From contig LDXX01000005.1 of assembly GCA_001442925.1 (NCBI GenBank), forward strand, positions 248,001 through 312,000: a stretch of 64,000 nucleotides of DNA, written 5' to 3'. The notes below the pieces were generated by a model that did not search any database, had not been told where the DNA came from, and saw only the letters and a list, made by a program, of their open reading frames with translations. This DNA comes from Candidatus Kryptonium thompsonii (lineage in GTDB: Bacteria > Bacteroidota > Ignavibacteria > Kryptoniales > Kryptoniaceae). The translations under genes and the position numbers were made by a program. The stretch's first letter is position 1; each line of letters begins with the position of its first letter. This document shows positions 7,722 through 16,704 of the stretch, piece after piece.

Positions 7722-8639
7722 CTATTCTCCCCTTATATATTTTACAAATAAATCTTCAAGTGATGTTTTAATAGGACGAATTGCTTTAATAGAAATATTA
7801 CGATTTTTGAGAAAATCCATTATTTTGTGAAGATTCTCTATCCCTTGAACTTTGCATATCCACGAAGAATTTTTCTTTTGAAAGTTCCACTCACCCATAT
7901 TATTGTCAATTTCTCCACTTACTTCAACTTCAAAATCGCAACTTTCTCCTGCAAGCAAATCATCAAGCGCTCCTTCAACCACTAATTTCCCCTTGTTGAG
8001 AATGCCAATCCTATTTGCAACCATCTCAACCTCTGATAGTAAGTGTGAGTTAAGCAGTATTGTCATTCCATTTCTTGCAAGTTCAAAAATAAGATTTCTT
8101 ATCTCAATTCTACCTAATGGATCGAGTCCTTCGGTAGGTTCATCAAGAAATAAAATCTTTGGATCATTGAGCAATGCTTGTGCAATACCTAATCGCTGTA
8201 TCATCCCTTTTGAAAAAGTTTCAACTTTACGATGAGATACATCAGATAATCCCACTTTAGATAAAACAATTTCAATCTTATTCTTCAATTCCTTGCCTTT
8301 TAATCCACTTAATTCACCCAAATACTTAAGTGTGCTATAGGCTGTTAATTTCGGATTAACCCGAAATAACTCTGGCAAATATCCAACAGCTATTCTCATT
8401 TTCCAATCACTATTTACAGGATTGCCAAATATAAATGCTTCACCCGATGTCGGTCGAATAAGACCAAGCAAAATTTTAGTCAAAGTAGTTTTTCCAGCCC
8501 CGTTTGGACCCAAAAGCGCATAAATCTCTCCTTCATAAATATTGATAGAAACCTCATTAAGAGCAAGAATGCTTTTCTTAAATCCAGCAGCATAAATTTT
8601 TGTAAGCTTATTAGTTTTGATTGCTAATTCCTTAACCAT
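7722..8639 (-). CDS. ABC transporter ATP-binding protein
   Basis: Energises the permease encoded directly downstream. Seen: Walker A 'GPNGAGKT' at residues 44-51, signature 'FSKGM' at 142-146 (SKG in place of SGG, common in this exporter branch), Walker B 'ILFLDEP' near 162-168, and the switch His in 'LLNSHLLSE'. After the nucleotide-binding domain a C-terminal region of about 85 residues ('FEVEVSGEID...SLEDLFVKYIRGE') matches the accessory domain of CcmA/NosF-like exporters. A TATATTTG box lies about 85 bases upstream on the same strand. It begins the ABC pair in the sigma module. Confidence 0.93.
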   Translation of the reverse strand: MVKELAIKTNKLTKIYAAGFKKSILALNEVSINIYEGEIYALLGPNGAGKTTLTKILLGLIRPTSGEAFIFGNPVNSDWKMRIAVGYLPELFRVNPKLTAYSTLKYLGELSGLKGKELKNKIEIVLSKVGLSDVSHRKVETFSKGMIQRLGIAQALLNDPKILFLDEPTEGLDPLGRIEIRNLIFELARNGMTILLNSHLLSEVEMVANRIGILNKGKLVVEGALDDLLAGESCDFEVEVSGEIDNNMGEWNFQKKNSSWICKVQGIENLHKIMDFLKNRNISIKAIRPIKTSLEDLFVKYIRGE

Positions 8640-8722
8640 AATTTGTTCTATTTATGTTTTTCATTATTCAAAAACCAAAATAGAAGTTTGTTGGAAATTA
8701 AAATGCTGGTAAAATGGCATGC

Positions 8723-8730
8723 CAAATATA
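8723..8730 (-). promoter_or_regulatory. Possible -7 promoter box (TATATTTG) upstream of the ABC genes
   Basis: On the minus strand the 109-base gap between the propeller gene and the ATPase gene contains TATATTTG, identical to the -7 boxes found upstream of nuoA and of the P460 gene. No TTTG is present at the -33 position, so support is partial. The 10-base palindrome TGGCATGCCA (8715-8724) overlaps it and could be an operator. If real, the ABC genes, membrane protein and sigma gene would form a unit that can be transcribed apart from the propeller gene. Confidence 0.35.
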
Positions 8731-8748
8731 TTTAAGCCATCTGTTGGT

Positions 8749-9741
8749 TTATCTTCCATGATAAATCATCTTGTATTTTTTTACAATTGTTCTTTGATTT
8801 TCTATAGTATATAAATAACCATCTTGATCAAATGAAATCCAAGATGACTGTTGAGGTAACTTGAAACTTGTTATTATTTCGCCCTTATCATTCAATACAA
8901 AAACATCTCGCTTTGGCGAAGAAGCCACATCCCCAATAAGAATAAAAATATATCCTTCGCCATTAACCCACAACGAAGAGAAAACAAGGTCTTCCGGCAC
9001 TTCAATTTTTTTGCCAAATAATCCGCCCGTTGAAATAATTTTCTTTCTTGATTCAGGGATACCAGGGATTGTGAATTCACTTTTAAAATTGCCAGCGCTA
9101 TCCCGAATTTCTATTTTATTTCTAAAATTATATGCAACAATGATATCACCATTGGTAGGATTTATAGCAAAGTCAAAAAAATTCCAAATTTCGTTTCCAA
9201 TTTCTTTAACATTTCTAGAATTTTTAAGCTTTATAGATTTTAAAACAGTCCCTTTTCGATTAACTTTAACGAGATTTTGATTCTTCCTATAATAAGAAAC
9301 CACGCCTAACCATATATTACCATCCCGATCAAATTTCAACCTGAAGACGATGTCAGGGGCATAGAAACTTGATTTATACTCGAGATTATCGGAGAAAATA
9401 TGAACTCGGCGGGATGAAAATTCAGCAACTGCAACTATATTTTTGTATACATCAATTTGGCTTGGACCTTGAGTAAATTCACCAGGATTTTTTCCCCTTT
9501 TGCCAACTTGAAGAACAATTTTGCCAAATTTATTAATTTTCTTCAGCTTATAATCAAGCTTATCTGAAATTATTAAGCTACCATCTTGAAGATGCCCTAT
9601 ACTATGAACTTCAAAAATAAGATTTCCCTTCTCATTGCCAATTGTTAGCTTTTCTTGGAGTTTAATTTGTTTAGTCGATATTTGAAATGCGAGAGCATCT
9701 GTATGATTTATAATTAAAAAAAGAAGAAGCAAAATTTTCAT
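8749..9741 (-). CDS. Secreted 6-bladed beta-propeller protein
   Basis: Extracytoplasmic protein of the NHL/6-bladed propeller kind often seen in Bacteroidota. Seen: signal peptide 'MKILLLLFLIINHTDALA', then repeated propeller strands: 'IGHLQDGSLIISDKLDYKLKKIN', 'GKIVLQVGKRGKNPGEFTQGPSQIDV', 'LKFDRDGNIWLGVVS', 'FAINPTNGDIIVAYN', 'DLVFSSLWVNGEGYIFILIGD' and 'ISFDQDGYLYTIENQRTIVKKY'. The glycine/aspartate 'DxDGN/GxIxL' blade endings repeat about every 45-50 residues. Likely binding or scaffold rather than enzymatic. It heads the five-gene minus-strand module; the next gene upstream on the strand (10064-11164) is also a propeller protein, separated by the decayed sigma gene. Confidence 0.82.
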   Translation of the reverse strand: MKILLLLFLIINHTDALAFQISTKQIKLQEKLTIGNEKGNLIFEVHSIGHLQDGSLIISDKLDYKLKKINKFGKIVLQVGKRGKNPGEFTQGPSQIDVYKNIVAVAEFSSRRVHIFSDNLEYKSSFYAPDIVFRLKFDRDGNIWLGVVSYYRKNQNLVKVNRKGTVLKSIKLKNSRNVKEIGNEIWNFFDFAINPTNGDIIVAYNFRNKIEIRDSAGNFKSEFTIPGIPESRKKIISTGGLFGKKIEVPEDLVFSSLWVNGEGYIFILIGDVASSPKRDVFVLNDKGEIITSFKLPQQSSWISFDQDGYLYTIENQRTIVKKYKMIYHGR

Positions 9742-9835
9742 ATTCTCTATTCGTTTCTTCTAAATCTTTGCTTTCATCTTAGGTCGATCCTATAAGCAAT
9801 GTAACATCCGAGTGCGTTCTTGCTTTAAACAAATT

Positions 9836-9999
9836 ATTTAAGTATTGTAGGTATTTTACCCCTCGCTACACTAATAACCACCCCTAAATCCCTACCGTAC
9901 CCCTCTTCCAATAACCATATTTTTCTCGGTTCCCTCCCACATTTTGTGGATCTTTTTTAACCTCTCTACCGATACTTTATTCAAGGTACGCTTTTTTCA
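9836..9999 (-). pseudogene. Decayed remnant of an ECF-like sigma-factor gene
   Basis: The 322-base gap 9742-10063 has no intact gene, but its minus strand matches the 3' part of the sigma gene at 5425-6144. A frame reading 'KCGREPRKIWLLEEGYGRD' aligns without gaps over its first dozen codons to 'KCRREARRIWLSGGG' of the intact gene; just before it, one frame over, 'VSVERLKKIHK' matches 'VSIKAIEKRLTK', and before that 'AYLE' then TAA matches 'AYIEG'. So there is at least one 1-base frameshift, a deletion of about 10-11 codons and an in-frame stop. The remnant ends at TAA near 9836. Bases outside this stretch (9742-9835 and 10000-10063) show nothing recognisable. Confidence 0.72.
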
Positions 10000-10063
10000 T
10001 TTATACTCTACTATAAAAAATATTTTGAAAAATTGCAACATAACTCTCAACCCAGCGGTGCTT

Positions 10064-11164
10064 TTATCTTATATCCGTTGACAACCTATATCTAACGATT
10101 CTATTATTTCCAGTATCAGCGATATAGAGAATCCTATCAAACCATGCAACACCTTTTGGATTTTTTAACTTGTCATCGCCAAGTTTTCCGGGTCCAAATG
10201 ATTCCTTCAAGAGCTTTCCCCTTACATCAAATTTCATCAAAGAATCAAGCCCTGAGTCAATAACATAGATATTGCTTCGTGTATCAAGTGTCACATCTTC
10301 CGGGCTTACGAAGATACCCTGTTGGGTTAAATCAGTTGCATTTGGTTTAAAATACGCTTCCCAATTCGGTGGCACAACTTCACTCCCGGGGTTGAAACGG
10401 AACCATTTAACTTTAAAATTAGCTCCTGGATCCGTCTGTGCTACGATAAAATCAGTTGCCCTTCTTCTATCGGAAAAAGTTGCGATTGCGCTCATTTGAT
10501 TTATTGAACGAATCCCACTTCCGGTGGCGTCAAGATTCGGCGTAAGATCAACATATTCACGGGGATAAAGTGAATCATTTTTGCTGAAATGAAGTATCAT
10601 ATTATCCGGGTCGAACAAACTCGTGTTATCTGGTCCAACGCGACAGACATAATAACTGTTGTCAATTAGTTCCGCAACACCTGTAAATTTACGCGCTGGT
10701 TTTTCAGGCTCCCAATAAATTGTGTCAACCTTTGCCATGTTAATATTATGCGCTGATTCAAATAGCCTTATTTTATAAATTGCGCCATATCTATAGCCCC
10801 CGCGCTCAAGTTCACCAGCGACAATAAGATTAAATCTTCTATCTTGAGCAATTGCAACCGGGCGTAAAATTCTTTTTTCGCCAACATAATTTCCAGCTAA
10901 ATCAAGCATCACCACTCTATCATTCCCTGTATCGGCTATGTAAACAAATCCATCATGCCCAATATAAATATCTTCTGGCTGATTAAATTCCAAAGCGCCA
11001 GCTTTTTTCCAATCCTCACCCTCTTTGACATAAACCGTATCTGAGATTGAGATGCCTCTTGGGGCATTGTTAAACTCAGCGATGTTAAGTTCTTTCCCAC
11101 ACCCGCCAAACAAAATCATTCCAACAATTAGAAATGGGACAAAGAACAAAGGTATTTTCTTCAT
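10064..11164 (-). CDS. NHL-repeat beta-propeller lipoprotein
   Basis: Membrane-anchored propeller protein. Seen: lipoprotein leader 'MKKIPLFFVPFLIVGMILFGGC' with the lipobox Cys at about residue 22, then NHL-type blades, clearest at 'FNQPEDIYIGHDGFVYIADTGNDRVVMLDLAGNYV' near residues 58-92 and at the end 'LKNPKGVAWFDRILYIADTGNNRIVRY', also 'SPEDVTLDTRSNIYVIDSGLDSLMKFD'. The 'ADTGNxR(I/V)V' wording is diagnostic. It is the last gene of the six-gene surface operon, 20 bases after the PorV-like gene. Probably a binding or scaffold protein facing the periplasm or exterior; ligand unknown. Confidence 0.85.
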   Translation of the reverse strand: MKKIPLFFVPFLIVGMILFGGCGKELNIAEFNNAPRGISISDTVYVKEGEDWKKAGALEFNQPEDIYIGHDGFVYIADTGNDRVVMLDLAGNYVGEKRILRPVAIAQDRRFNLIVAGELERGGYRYGAIYKIRLFESAHNINMAKVDTIYWEPEKPARKFTGVAELIDNSYYVCRVGPDNTSLFDPDNMILHFSKNDSLYPREYVDLTPNLDATGSGIRSINQMSAIATFSDRRRATDFIVAQTDPGANFKVKWFRFNPGSEVVPPNWEAYFKPNATDLTQQGIFVSPEDVTLDTRSNIYVIDSGLDSLMKFDVRGKLLKESFGPGKLGDDKLKNPKGVAWFDRILYIADTGNNRIVRYRLSTDIR

Positions 11165-11184
11165 CAGCGTTTAACTTTTTATTT

Positions 11185-12168
11185 TCAATCAAACTTAAAC
11201 AAAAGCGAAAATCTGTGCGTGCTTCCAAGTCTTGTGAACCTTGCGAAGGCGTAATCAAAATTTAAATTCAAACCCGCCATTTTCAAGGCAACACCAGCTC
11301 CAAAGGTGAAATCTTGCTCATCAGCGTTTATCTTATAACCACCTCGTATGAAGAAAGATTTTTTAAATCCATATTCAACTCCAAATCCAAAATTTTCAGC
11401 ATTGTCATTCGGATGATTCAATTGTATCGCTGTTGTCAACCTGTGAACTTCGTTCATCACTGGTTCAAACGCAAACCCAAATCTAAACATCGTCGGCGGA
11501 GAGAAAGATTGAAAGGATGTGATCTTCTCACCATTCAAAAGTGTAACCTCGCCTTTTGGTGCGATATCGCCACCAAAATTTGAAATTGAAACTGCAAACC
11601 TTGATGTTCCAAGTCCAATCCAATAAAACGTGCCAAGGTCAATAAGAAAACCTCGCATTTTTAAAACATCTATCGTTTCATCGATATATTTAACCGTCAA
11701 ACCAAAACTAAATTGGTTCGTAAGTCTCCTCGCGTAAGTTAGACCAAGCGCCAAATCAATATATTTGAAATACCTTCCCGTCCCGTAAGGTTGAGTTTCA
11801 GTTGTGATTTCCATATCATCGGTATAAAGCGTGGTTAAACTCAAGCCAATCGCATCGCTTCTTGAAAGATGGTAAACTCCGCCGATGAAATCATGCTTCA
11901 CATCGACGACCCAATTGGTGTGGGTGAGGATAATTTCGTTTCCATCGAACTGAACGATTCCAGCGGGATTCCAATACAAGGCTGAAGCATCGGTTGCATT
12001 AGCGACAAAAGCATCGGCCATTCCTACAGCCCTTGCTCCAACTCCAATCTTTAAAAATTGTGCTGTCGAAATCCCTGCCCTTTGTGAACCAAGCGCTGGA
12101 AACAGTTGTGCATATGCAGAGCAAATTGCAAAGTTAAGAAGAGCGAACATAAATACGAGTTTTCTCAT
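11185..12168 (-). CDS. PorV/PorQ-family outer-membrane protein
   Basis: FadL-like outer-membrane barrel of the PorV/PorQ (UPF0164) group; PorV carries T9SS substrates from the translocon to the surface attachment complex. Seen: signal peptide ending 'CSAYAQ', the family hallmark 'FLKIGVGARAVGMADAFVANATDASALYWNPAGI' near the mature N terminus (two parts, ARAVGMA and ALYWNPAG), then alternating beta strands and a C-terminal aromatic strand ending 'FSLLFKFD'. ATG at 12168 (sequence 'MRKLVFMF') is preferred to a TTG 12 bases earlier. It follows the TonB-dependent receptor by about 20 bases and lies in an operon with two genes encoding T9SS-like cargo, which supports an export role. Confidence 0.87.
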   Translation of the reverse strand: MRKLVFMFALLNFAICSAYAQLFPALGSQRAGISTAQFLKIGVGARAVGMADAFVANATDASALYWNPAGIVQFDGNEIILTHTNWVVDVKHDFIGGVYHLSRSDAIGLSLTTLYTDDMEITTETQPYGTGRYFKYIDLALGLTYARRLTNQFSFGLTVKYIDETIDVLKMRGFLIDLGTFYWIGLGTSRFAVSISNFGGDIAPKGEVTLLNGEKITSFQSFSPPTMFRFGFAFEPVMNEVHRLTTAIQLNHPNDNAENFGFGVEYGFKKSFFIRGGYKINADEQDFTFGAGVALKMAGLNLNFDYAFARFTRLGSTHRFSLLFKFD

Positions 12169-12188
12169 AATGAAAATCAAAGTTACTT

Positions 12189-14996
12189 TTAAAATCTAAT
12201 TGCCAAACCAAGTTTTATATTTCTCTGTGGCAAATATCTTGCTGGATTAAACGGGAACGGATCCACAGGAGCTTGAAGTTCGGGATAAAGCGGATCATTC
12301 CATTCAACAGGTGTTGGATCGCCGTATTCGTAAGCTCTTCCAGTCACAGGATTAATTATCTGAGAATTTTTATTGTTGAAAAGATTGGTCACTTCAACCA
12401 TAAATGTAAACTCAAGTCCGCCAAACTTTATATACTTTTCAAATGTCAAATCAACCCAAAACCATGGTTTTCCAACTTTGCTGTATCTATTTCTTAAATC
12501 AGGCACATAAACTGGCTTACCATTTGACAACGTATCTCCCGTGAAATAATATGGTGTGTATCTTCTACCCGACTGATAAAACGCTCTCAAATAAAGATTA
12601 AAATTATCAAGCACGCCCCTACCAATTCCAAAAATTCCCTTGCCCTTATCAACATAAAAGTTTAAAATTGCAGAAGCTTGAACAGGTCTATCCCAAACAA
12701 GATAAGTCTCTTTGATGCTCTCGTAAATCTCCCCTCTTATTGCGAGAACACCTTCGTCTGGAGAGGAACTTTTACCAGTTGCAATTGAATACGAGCCACT
12801 CAGCGTAGCTCTAAACCACCGCCCTATTCTCTTTTTATATTCAATCTCAATCCCTCGACTTCTCGCATAATCAAGATTAACATAAGTTATATAACTTCTC
12901 CCAAGTTGTCCTGCAATTGTTATCCTTGCTTGCTTTGTTGTGACATAGTCAAAGATATCTTTGTAATATGCAGTTATCGTTAAAACATCGTTTTCGGAAA
13001 GTTGATTTCTAAGACCAAGTTCGTATGCAACGGTCGTTTCAGGATTTAAATTTGGGTTTCCAAACTTTTGAAAAGTTGACCTTGCTGTCACAGGGTTAAG
13101 CTTTGCATAAACAAATTGTGGGCGTGGTCTTTTAGAAAAATGTCCATATGAGAAAAACAATGTTTGATTATCCGAGATCGGGTGTGAAACCCCGAGCCTC
13201 GGGCTTAATCTCCCCTTCCATCTGCGACCGAAAAAGTTGTACGTCTCGCGGAAATATCTTTCGCGTGCCTCATCAGAAATTGTGATAACTTCGGGATTTC
13301 TCACAGCGTCATCAACAAATTTCCCAGGGAACCAATAATCAAATCTCAAACCAAAATTCAAAATCATTCCACTATATGTTATGTTATCCTGAACATAAAA
13401 AGCACCGAAAGCTGGGCTAACTTCATAAAGGTCATTATTTAAACCCATAGGTGGGACCCACGGCTGATAGATATCAACAAACCTTAACCTTTGAAAGCTC
13501 ATTTCAAATCCAGTTTTAAACTTATTCCTTTCGCTGAAAAAGTGCGTCAAGTCACCTTTGATTGTGTATTCAACAACCGAATGATCATGCCATGTGAATG
13601 GATTTCCAGTGTCGTAAAATCCATCGCCTGGGATTAATCTAATTGTGTCGCTTCCGGTGTTATAATAGTAAGGTGGTAATTGCGGAACATCGCGGGGCTC
13701 TTTATAACTTTTCCAATCGAGACCATTTGCATCGCTTCTCAAACGAGTGAAATATCTACTTAAATTGAGTTCGTAAAAAGTCTTTTCACTTAATGTATGC
13801 GTAATGCCAATCTGATGATTCAAATTTATGTGGGAGTAAACATTTGCGTTCCACAAGATATTTTGAAACTCATATTGATACCCGGGTCCGGGCTCAACAT
13901 ATTCAAGCGTAATTTGAAGTGAGCGTGTGTTTTGATTTACGCTTGCGGAGAAACTGAAAGAATAATTAAGCTTGAAAGTTGTTGCAGGTTTCCAAGTTAG
14001 TTTAAGCAAACCCATATAAGTATTTTCCGCCCGCGGTGTATAGCGTGGACTATACCTATTTCCGAAAAATTCTGAAAAAAGGGATGAATAGAGTCTCCCA
14101 GGCCTTTTCCCCGTCCTGCCATAAGTATAGCCATCTGAAAATCCAACGCTTCCATTTGCAAAAAATGTCAACTTCCCAGGCAAAAAGTTGAGCAATGGAC
14201 CGCTTAAATTAAACTCAAAAATATCGGTGTTAAAATTCGAAGGGGAGTTGCTGTTAAGCCCGAAATGATCAAATTTATAAGTAAATCTACCTTGAAATTT
14301 ATCCCCACCCTCTTTAGTTCTCACTCTTACAACTCCGGATGTTGCTTGGCCATATTCAGCGTTAAATCCTCCAGTTATAACTTCTATTTCTTCGATTGCA
14401 TCCGGACTTAACTGCAAACCAAATCCCGTTCCAGCAAGTGGGTCTTGAACCGAAACCCCGTCAACTAGATAAGCACTTTCATAAGCCCTGCCACCACGAA
14501 TGTGAACACCTTCATCGCTATAAACAACGCCAACTTGAAGAGTTACAATATCTTTCACATTCTGAACAGGTGCAATTTGAATTTCTTCGGCTGAAATAGT
14601 ACGCCTTGATTGTGTTTCCTCTATATTGAAAAGTGGTCTTTCACCGATGACGACAACTTCCTGCTCAAGAGTTAACACTGTCTCTTCCATTTTTATAGTC
14701 TTTAAATCCGTCACTCCACCTGCCGTAACCTTTACACCGGTTATTGTAACCTTCTTGTAACCAATTATTGAAATCTCAAGTGTGTAAGTCCCAGGATTCA
14801 CATTTTTAATTTCAAATCTCCCATCAAAACCAGTGGCAGCCCCGTAATAGGTTCCTTTTACTACGACATTTACCCCAGGAAGACCTTCACCAGTTTTAGC
14901 ATCGACAATCACACCAACTATTCTTCCTCTATCTTGGGCATGAATAAAACTTAGAGATAAAATCAGCAGTGCGGTCAATTTTAAAATCTTTTTCAT
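12189..14996 (-). CDS. TonB-dependent receptor with carboxypeptidase-regulatory-like N-terminal domain
   Basis: Large outer-membrane gated channel. Seen in order: signal peptide to 'SFIHAQ'; a carboxypeptidase-D-regulatory-like beta-sandwich at about 24-105 ('GVIVDAKTGEGLPGVNVVVKGT', 'GYKKVTITGVKV'); plug domain with 'EEIQIAPVQNVKDIVTLQVGVV', 'IHIRGG/VHIRGGRAYESAYLVDGVSVQDPL' and 'EIEVITGGFNAEYGQATSGVV'; then a 22-strand-type barrel ending in the aromatic C terminus 'NIKLGLAIRF'. 935 residues, normal. ATG at 14996. It sits fourth in the surface operon; substrate unknown, and in FCB bacteria such receptors import oligomers or help to display or secrete proteins. The neighbouring PorV-like protein hints at the latter. 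Confidence 0.93.
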   Translation of the reverse strand: MKKILKLTALLILSLSFIHAQDRGRIVGVIVDAKTGEGLPGVNVVVKGTYYGAATGFDGRFEIKNVNPGTYTLEISIIGYKKVTITGVKVTAGGVTDLKTIKMEETVLTLEQEVVVIGERPLFNIEETQSRRTISAEEIQIAPVQNVKDIVTLQVGVVYSDEGVHIRGGRAYESAYLVDGVSVQDPLAGTGFGLQLSPDAIEEIEVITGGFNAEYGQATSGVVRVRTKEGGDKFQGRFTYKFDHFGLNSNSPSNFNTDIFEFNLSGPLLNFLPGKLTFFANGSVGFSDGYTYGRTGKRPGRLYSSLFSEFFGNRYSPRYTPRAENTYMGLLKLTWKPATTFKLNYSFSFSASVNQNTRSLQITLEYVEPGPGYQYEFQNILWNANVYSHINLNHQIGITHTLSEKTFYELNLSRYFTRLRSDANGLDWKSYKEPRDVPQLPPYYYNTGSDTIRLIPGDGFYDTGNPFTWHDHSVVEYTIKGDLTHFFSERNKFKTGFEMSFQRLRFVDIYQPWVPPMGLNNDLYEVSPAFGAFYVQDNITYSGMILNFGLRFDYWFPGKFVDDAVRNPEVITISDEARERYFRETYNFFGRRWKGRLSPRLGVSHPISDNQTLFFSYGHFSKRPRPQFVYAKLNPVTARSTFQKFGNPNLNPETTVAYELGLRNQLSENDVLTITAYYKDIFDYVTTKQARITIAGQLGRSYITYVNLDYARSRGIEIEYKKRIGRWFRATLSGSYSIATGKSSSPDEGVLAIRGEIYESIKETYLVWDRPVQASAILNFYVDKGKGIFGIGRGVLDNFNLYLRAFYQSGRRYTPYYFTGDTLSNGKPVYVPDLRNRYSKVGKPWFWVDLTFEKYIKFGGLEFTFMVEVTNLFNNKNSQIINPVTGRAYEYGDPTPVEWNDPLYPELQAPVDPFPFNPARYLPQRNIKLGLAIRF

Positions 14997-15019
14997 CTCT
15001 ACTTACACCTCTGATTTAG

Positions 15020-16648
15020 TTAATTTGTTGCACCAAAGTTTTTGAAAACTCTGTAGATGAACTCGCCAGCATTTTTAGTTCCACCATTAAACCTGTATAT
15101 TGGAAAGCCAACAAGAACAAAATTTCCATCATTTGACTCCGCTCCTACTATAAAACTTTTATTACCCCACGCGCTTTGAGGTTCAAGCCAGTAAATCGAA
15201 CGCGCATTTACCGACGGATAAAGCGCCCTTAAAAAAGCAACTATCTTACCACCATCAATGGGATTATCGGATGGGCTATCGCGCACCAAAACAGGATAGT
15301 TTGAAGTTTCGCTTGGATTTGTTGGATTGTAATTTAAAATTCTCGTTCCACTGGGAACAAAACCGGTCAACGGCGCCAAACTGACGCTATCAACCACACC
15401 TGAAAGATCGCTCAATGCTTTCCCCACATCGAAACCGGGAGTCGTGCTTTGAGGCAATATGAATGAGAACAAAGTTTTTCCACCAACGGACTTGAACTTA
15501 GGCAAAGAAATCGCCGCTATATCGAAATTTGTTTCGTCACTTGAAACCCAAAAAACATACTTATAAAACCTCGCTAAAACTTCCGCAAAATCAACCCTTG
15601 GGAATGGAGGAACAAGACTCCCACGCCTTGGATACCTTGCGCCAACTCTTAAATCCCAAACATCAAAATTTCCACCGACAAGCGTATCAAAAATTGATTT
15701 ATAAAAGTTAATCGAATTATCAGCAACACCGTAATCTGCAACTATCAAAAGATTCCCTTTTGGTCTCTTAACAAACCATGTTTTACCCTCGGATGGCATT
15801 CGTATAGTTGAACTAAATGCGCCTGCAACATCACGAGCCTTTAAATAAAAGACATTGTTGGCATTTAATCTCATTTTTAAAGTCCCTTGAACAGGCGCGC
15901 GACCAAGTGTCTGCATTGAACTTGGTATCACAAGAGCGTCCGCAACGCTATCAGACTGCGTGAAATTCTCAGCAAGAAGTGTCAAAAACCTAAATTGCCC
16001 CGGAACCCTCACCCAATTCGTCGTGTCGTTCAAAGCAACCCAAAATTCAGAAATCGTATTATCACCGTCAATGTCAGATGCAATCCATTGAAAAGATACA
16101 ATTGGAAAAGTTGTATCAGGAACATCAAGTCGCGTCCCTGTAAATTCACCAGTCATAGCAAACTCAACCGTCGGCGGAGTATTTTTTATCGGAAATTCTA
16201 AATTCGCTGGCGTATCGTCGTAAGAGTCGTCAGGAAAAATTTCAAACCTTTCACCTTCATTCCAAAACCCATCGCCATTTTTATCGACAAAATTAACTTT
16301 GCTTCCTTCTTCAAACTTAACTTTCACCGTATTGTCAACAGCTAAAACCCAAAAATGATAACTCGTATCAGGTCCAAAAATTGGTAGTCTAAAAACGCTG
16401 TCATTTTTAAATGTCCAAAACCAATTCTTCCCATCAAAACTAAAAACATAGCCAACCACCCACCCATCTTCATCCGTCCCCCACCAATGAATTTTTAAAT
16501 TGCTCGTCGACTGACTCAAAGATGAATCGGGGAAAAGAGAAATATAAGTCTCTGGCTTTGCATTTGGATAAGGTTCGCTTACCTTATGCTTAACACAACC
16601 ATAAGCGAGAATTAAAACAACGGAGAAAATCAGAAATTTAAGCTTCAT
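15020..16648 (-). CDS. Large secreted lipoprotein of unknown function
   Basis: No family recognised with certainty. ATG at 16648 is chosen because GGAGAG lies just before it and because it gives a clean lipoprotein leader, 'MKLKFLIFSVVLILAYGC'; the open frame extends 14 codons further upstream. The body, about 540 residues, contains Ig/fibronectin-like stretches with many Trp/Tyr-Asp pairs ('IHWWGTDEDGWVVGYVFSFDGKNWFW'), an EF-hand-like calcium loop near 'DKNGDGFWNEGE', a second sandwich-like domain ('FQWIASDIDGDNTISEFWVALND'), and a C-terminal half with 'GNLLIVADYGVADNSINFYKSI' that looks like a Rossmann/flavodoxin-like fold as in class-I amidotransferase-like surface proteins (inference). 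It lies between a T9SS-cargo gene and the receptor gene. Confidence 0.75.
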   Translation of the reverse strand: MKLKFLIFSVVLILAYGCVKHKVSEPYPNAKPETYISLFPDSSLSQSTSNLKIHWWGTDEDGWVVGYVFSFDGKNWFWTFKNDSVFRLPIFGPDTSYHFWVLAVDNTVKVKFEEGSKVNFVDKNGDGFWNEGERFEIFPDDSYDDTPANLEFPIKNTPPTVEFAMTGEFTGTRLDVPDTTFPIVSFQWIASDIDGDNTISEFWVALNDTTNWVRVPGQFRFLTLLAENFTQSDSVADALVIPSSMQTLGRAPVQGTLKMRLNANNVFYLKARDVAGAFSSTIRMPSEGKTWFVKRPKGNLLIVADYGVADNSINFYKSIFDTLVGGNFDVWDLRVGARYPRRGSLVPPFPRVDFAEVLARFYKYVFWVSSDETNFDIAAISLPKFKSVGGKTLFSFILPQSTTPGFDVGKALSDLSGVVDSVSLAPLTGFVPSGTRILNYNPTNPSETSNYPVLVRDSPSDNPIDGGKIVAFLRALYPSVNARSIYWLEPQSAWGNKSFIVGAESNDGNFVLVGFPIYRFNGGTKNAGEFIYRVFKNFGATN

Positions 16649-16704
16649 TTTCTCTCCAACCTTTTTATTCAATATGTAAAAAGAACCCACACTAAAGCTT
16701 CAAA

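Noticed and set aside
9742-10063. Small peptide gene or RNA gene in the propeller/lipoprotein gap
   Set aside because: The best explanation for the central part is a decayed sigma gene; the remaining bases show no start with ribosome-binding site, no cloverleaf and no conserved hairpin.
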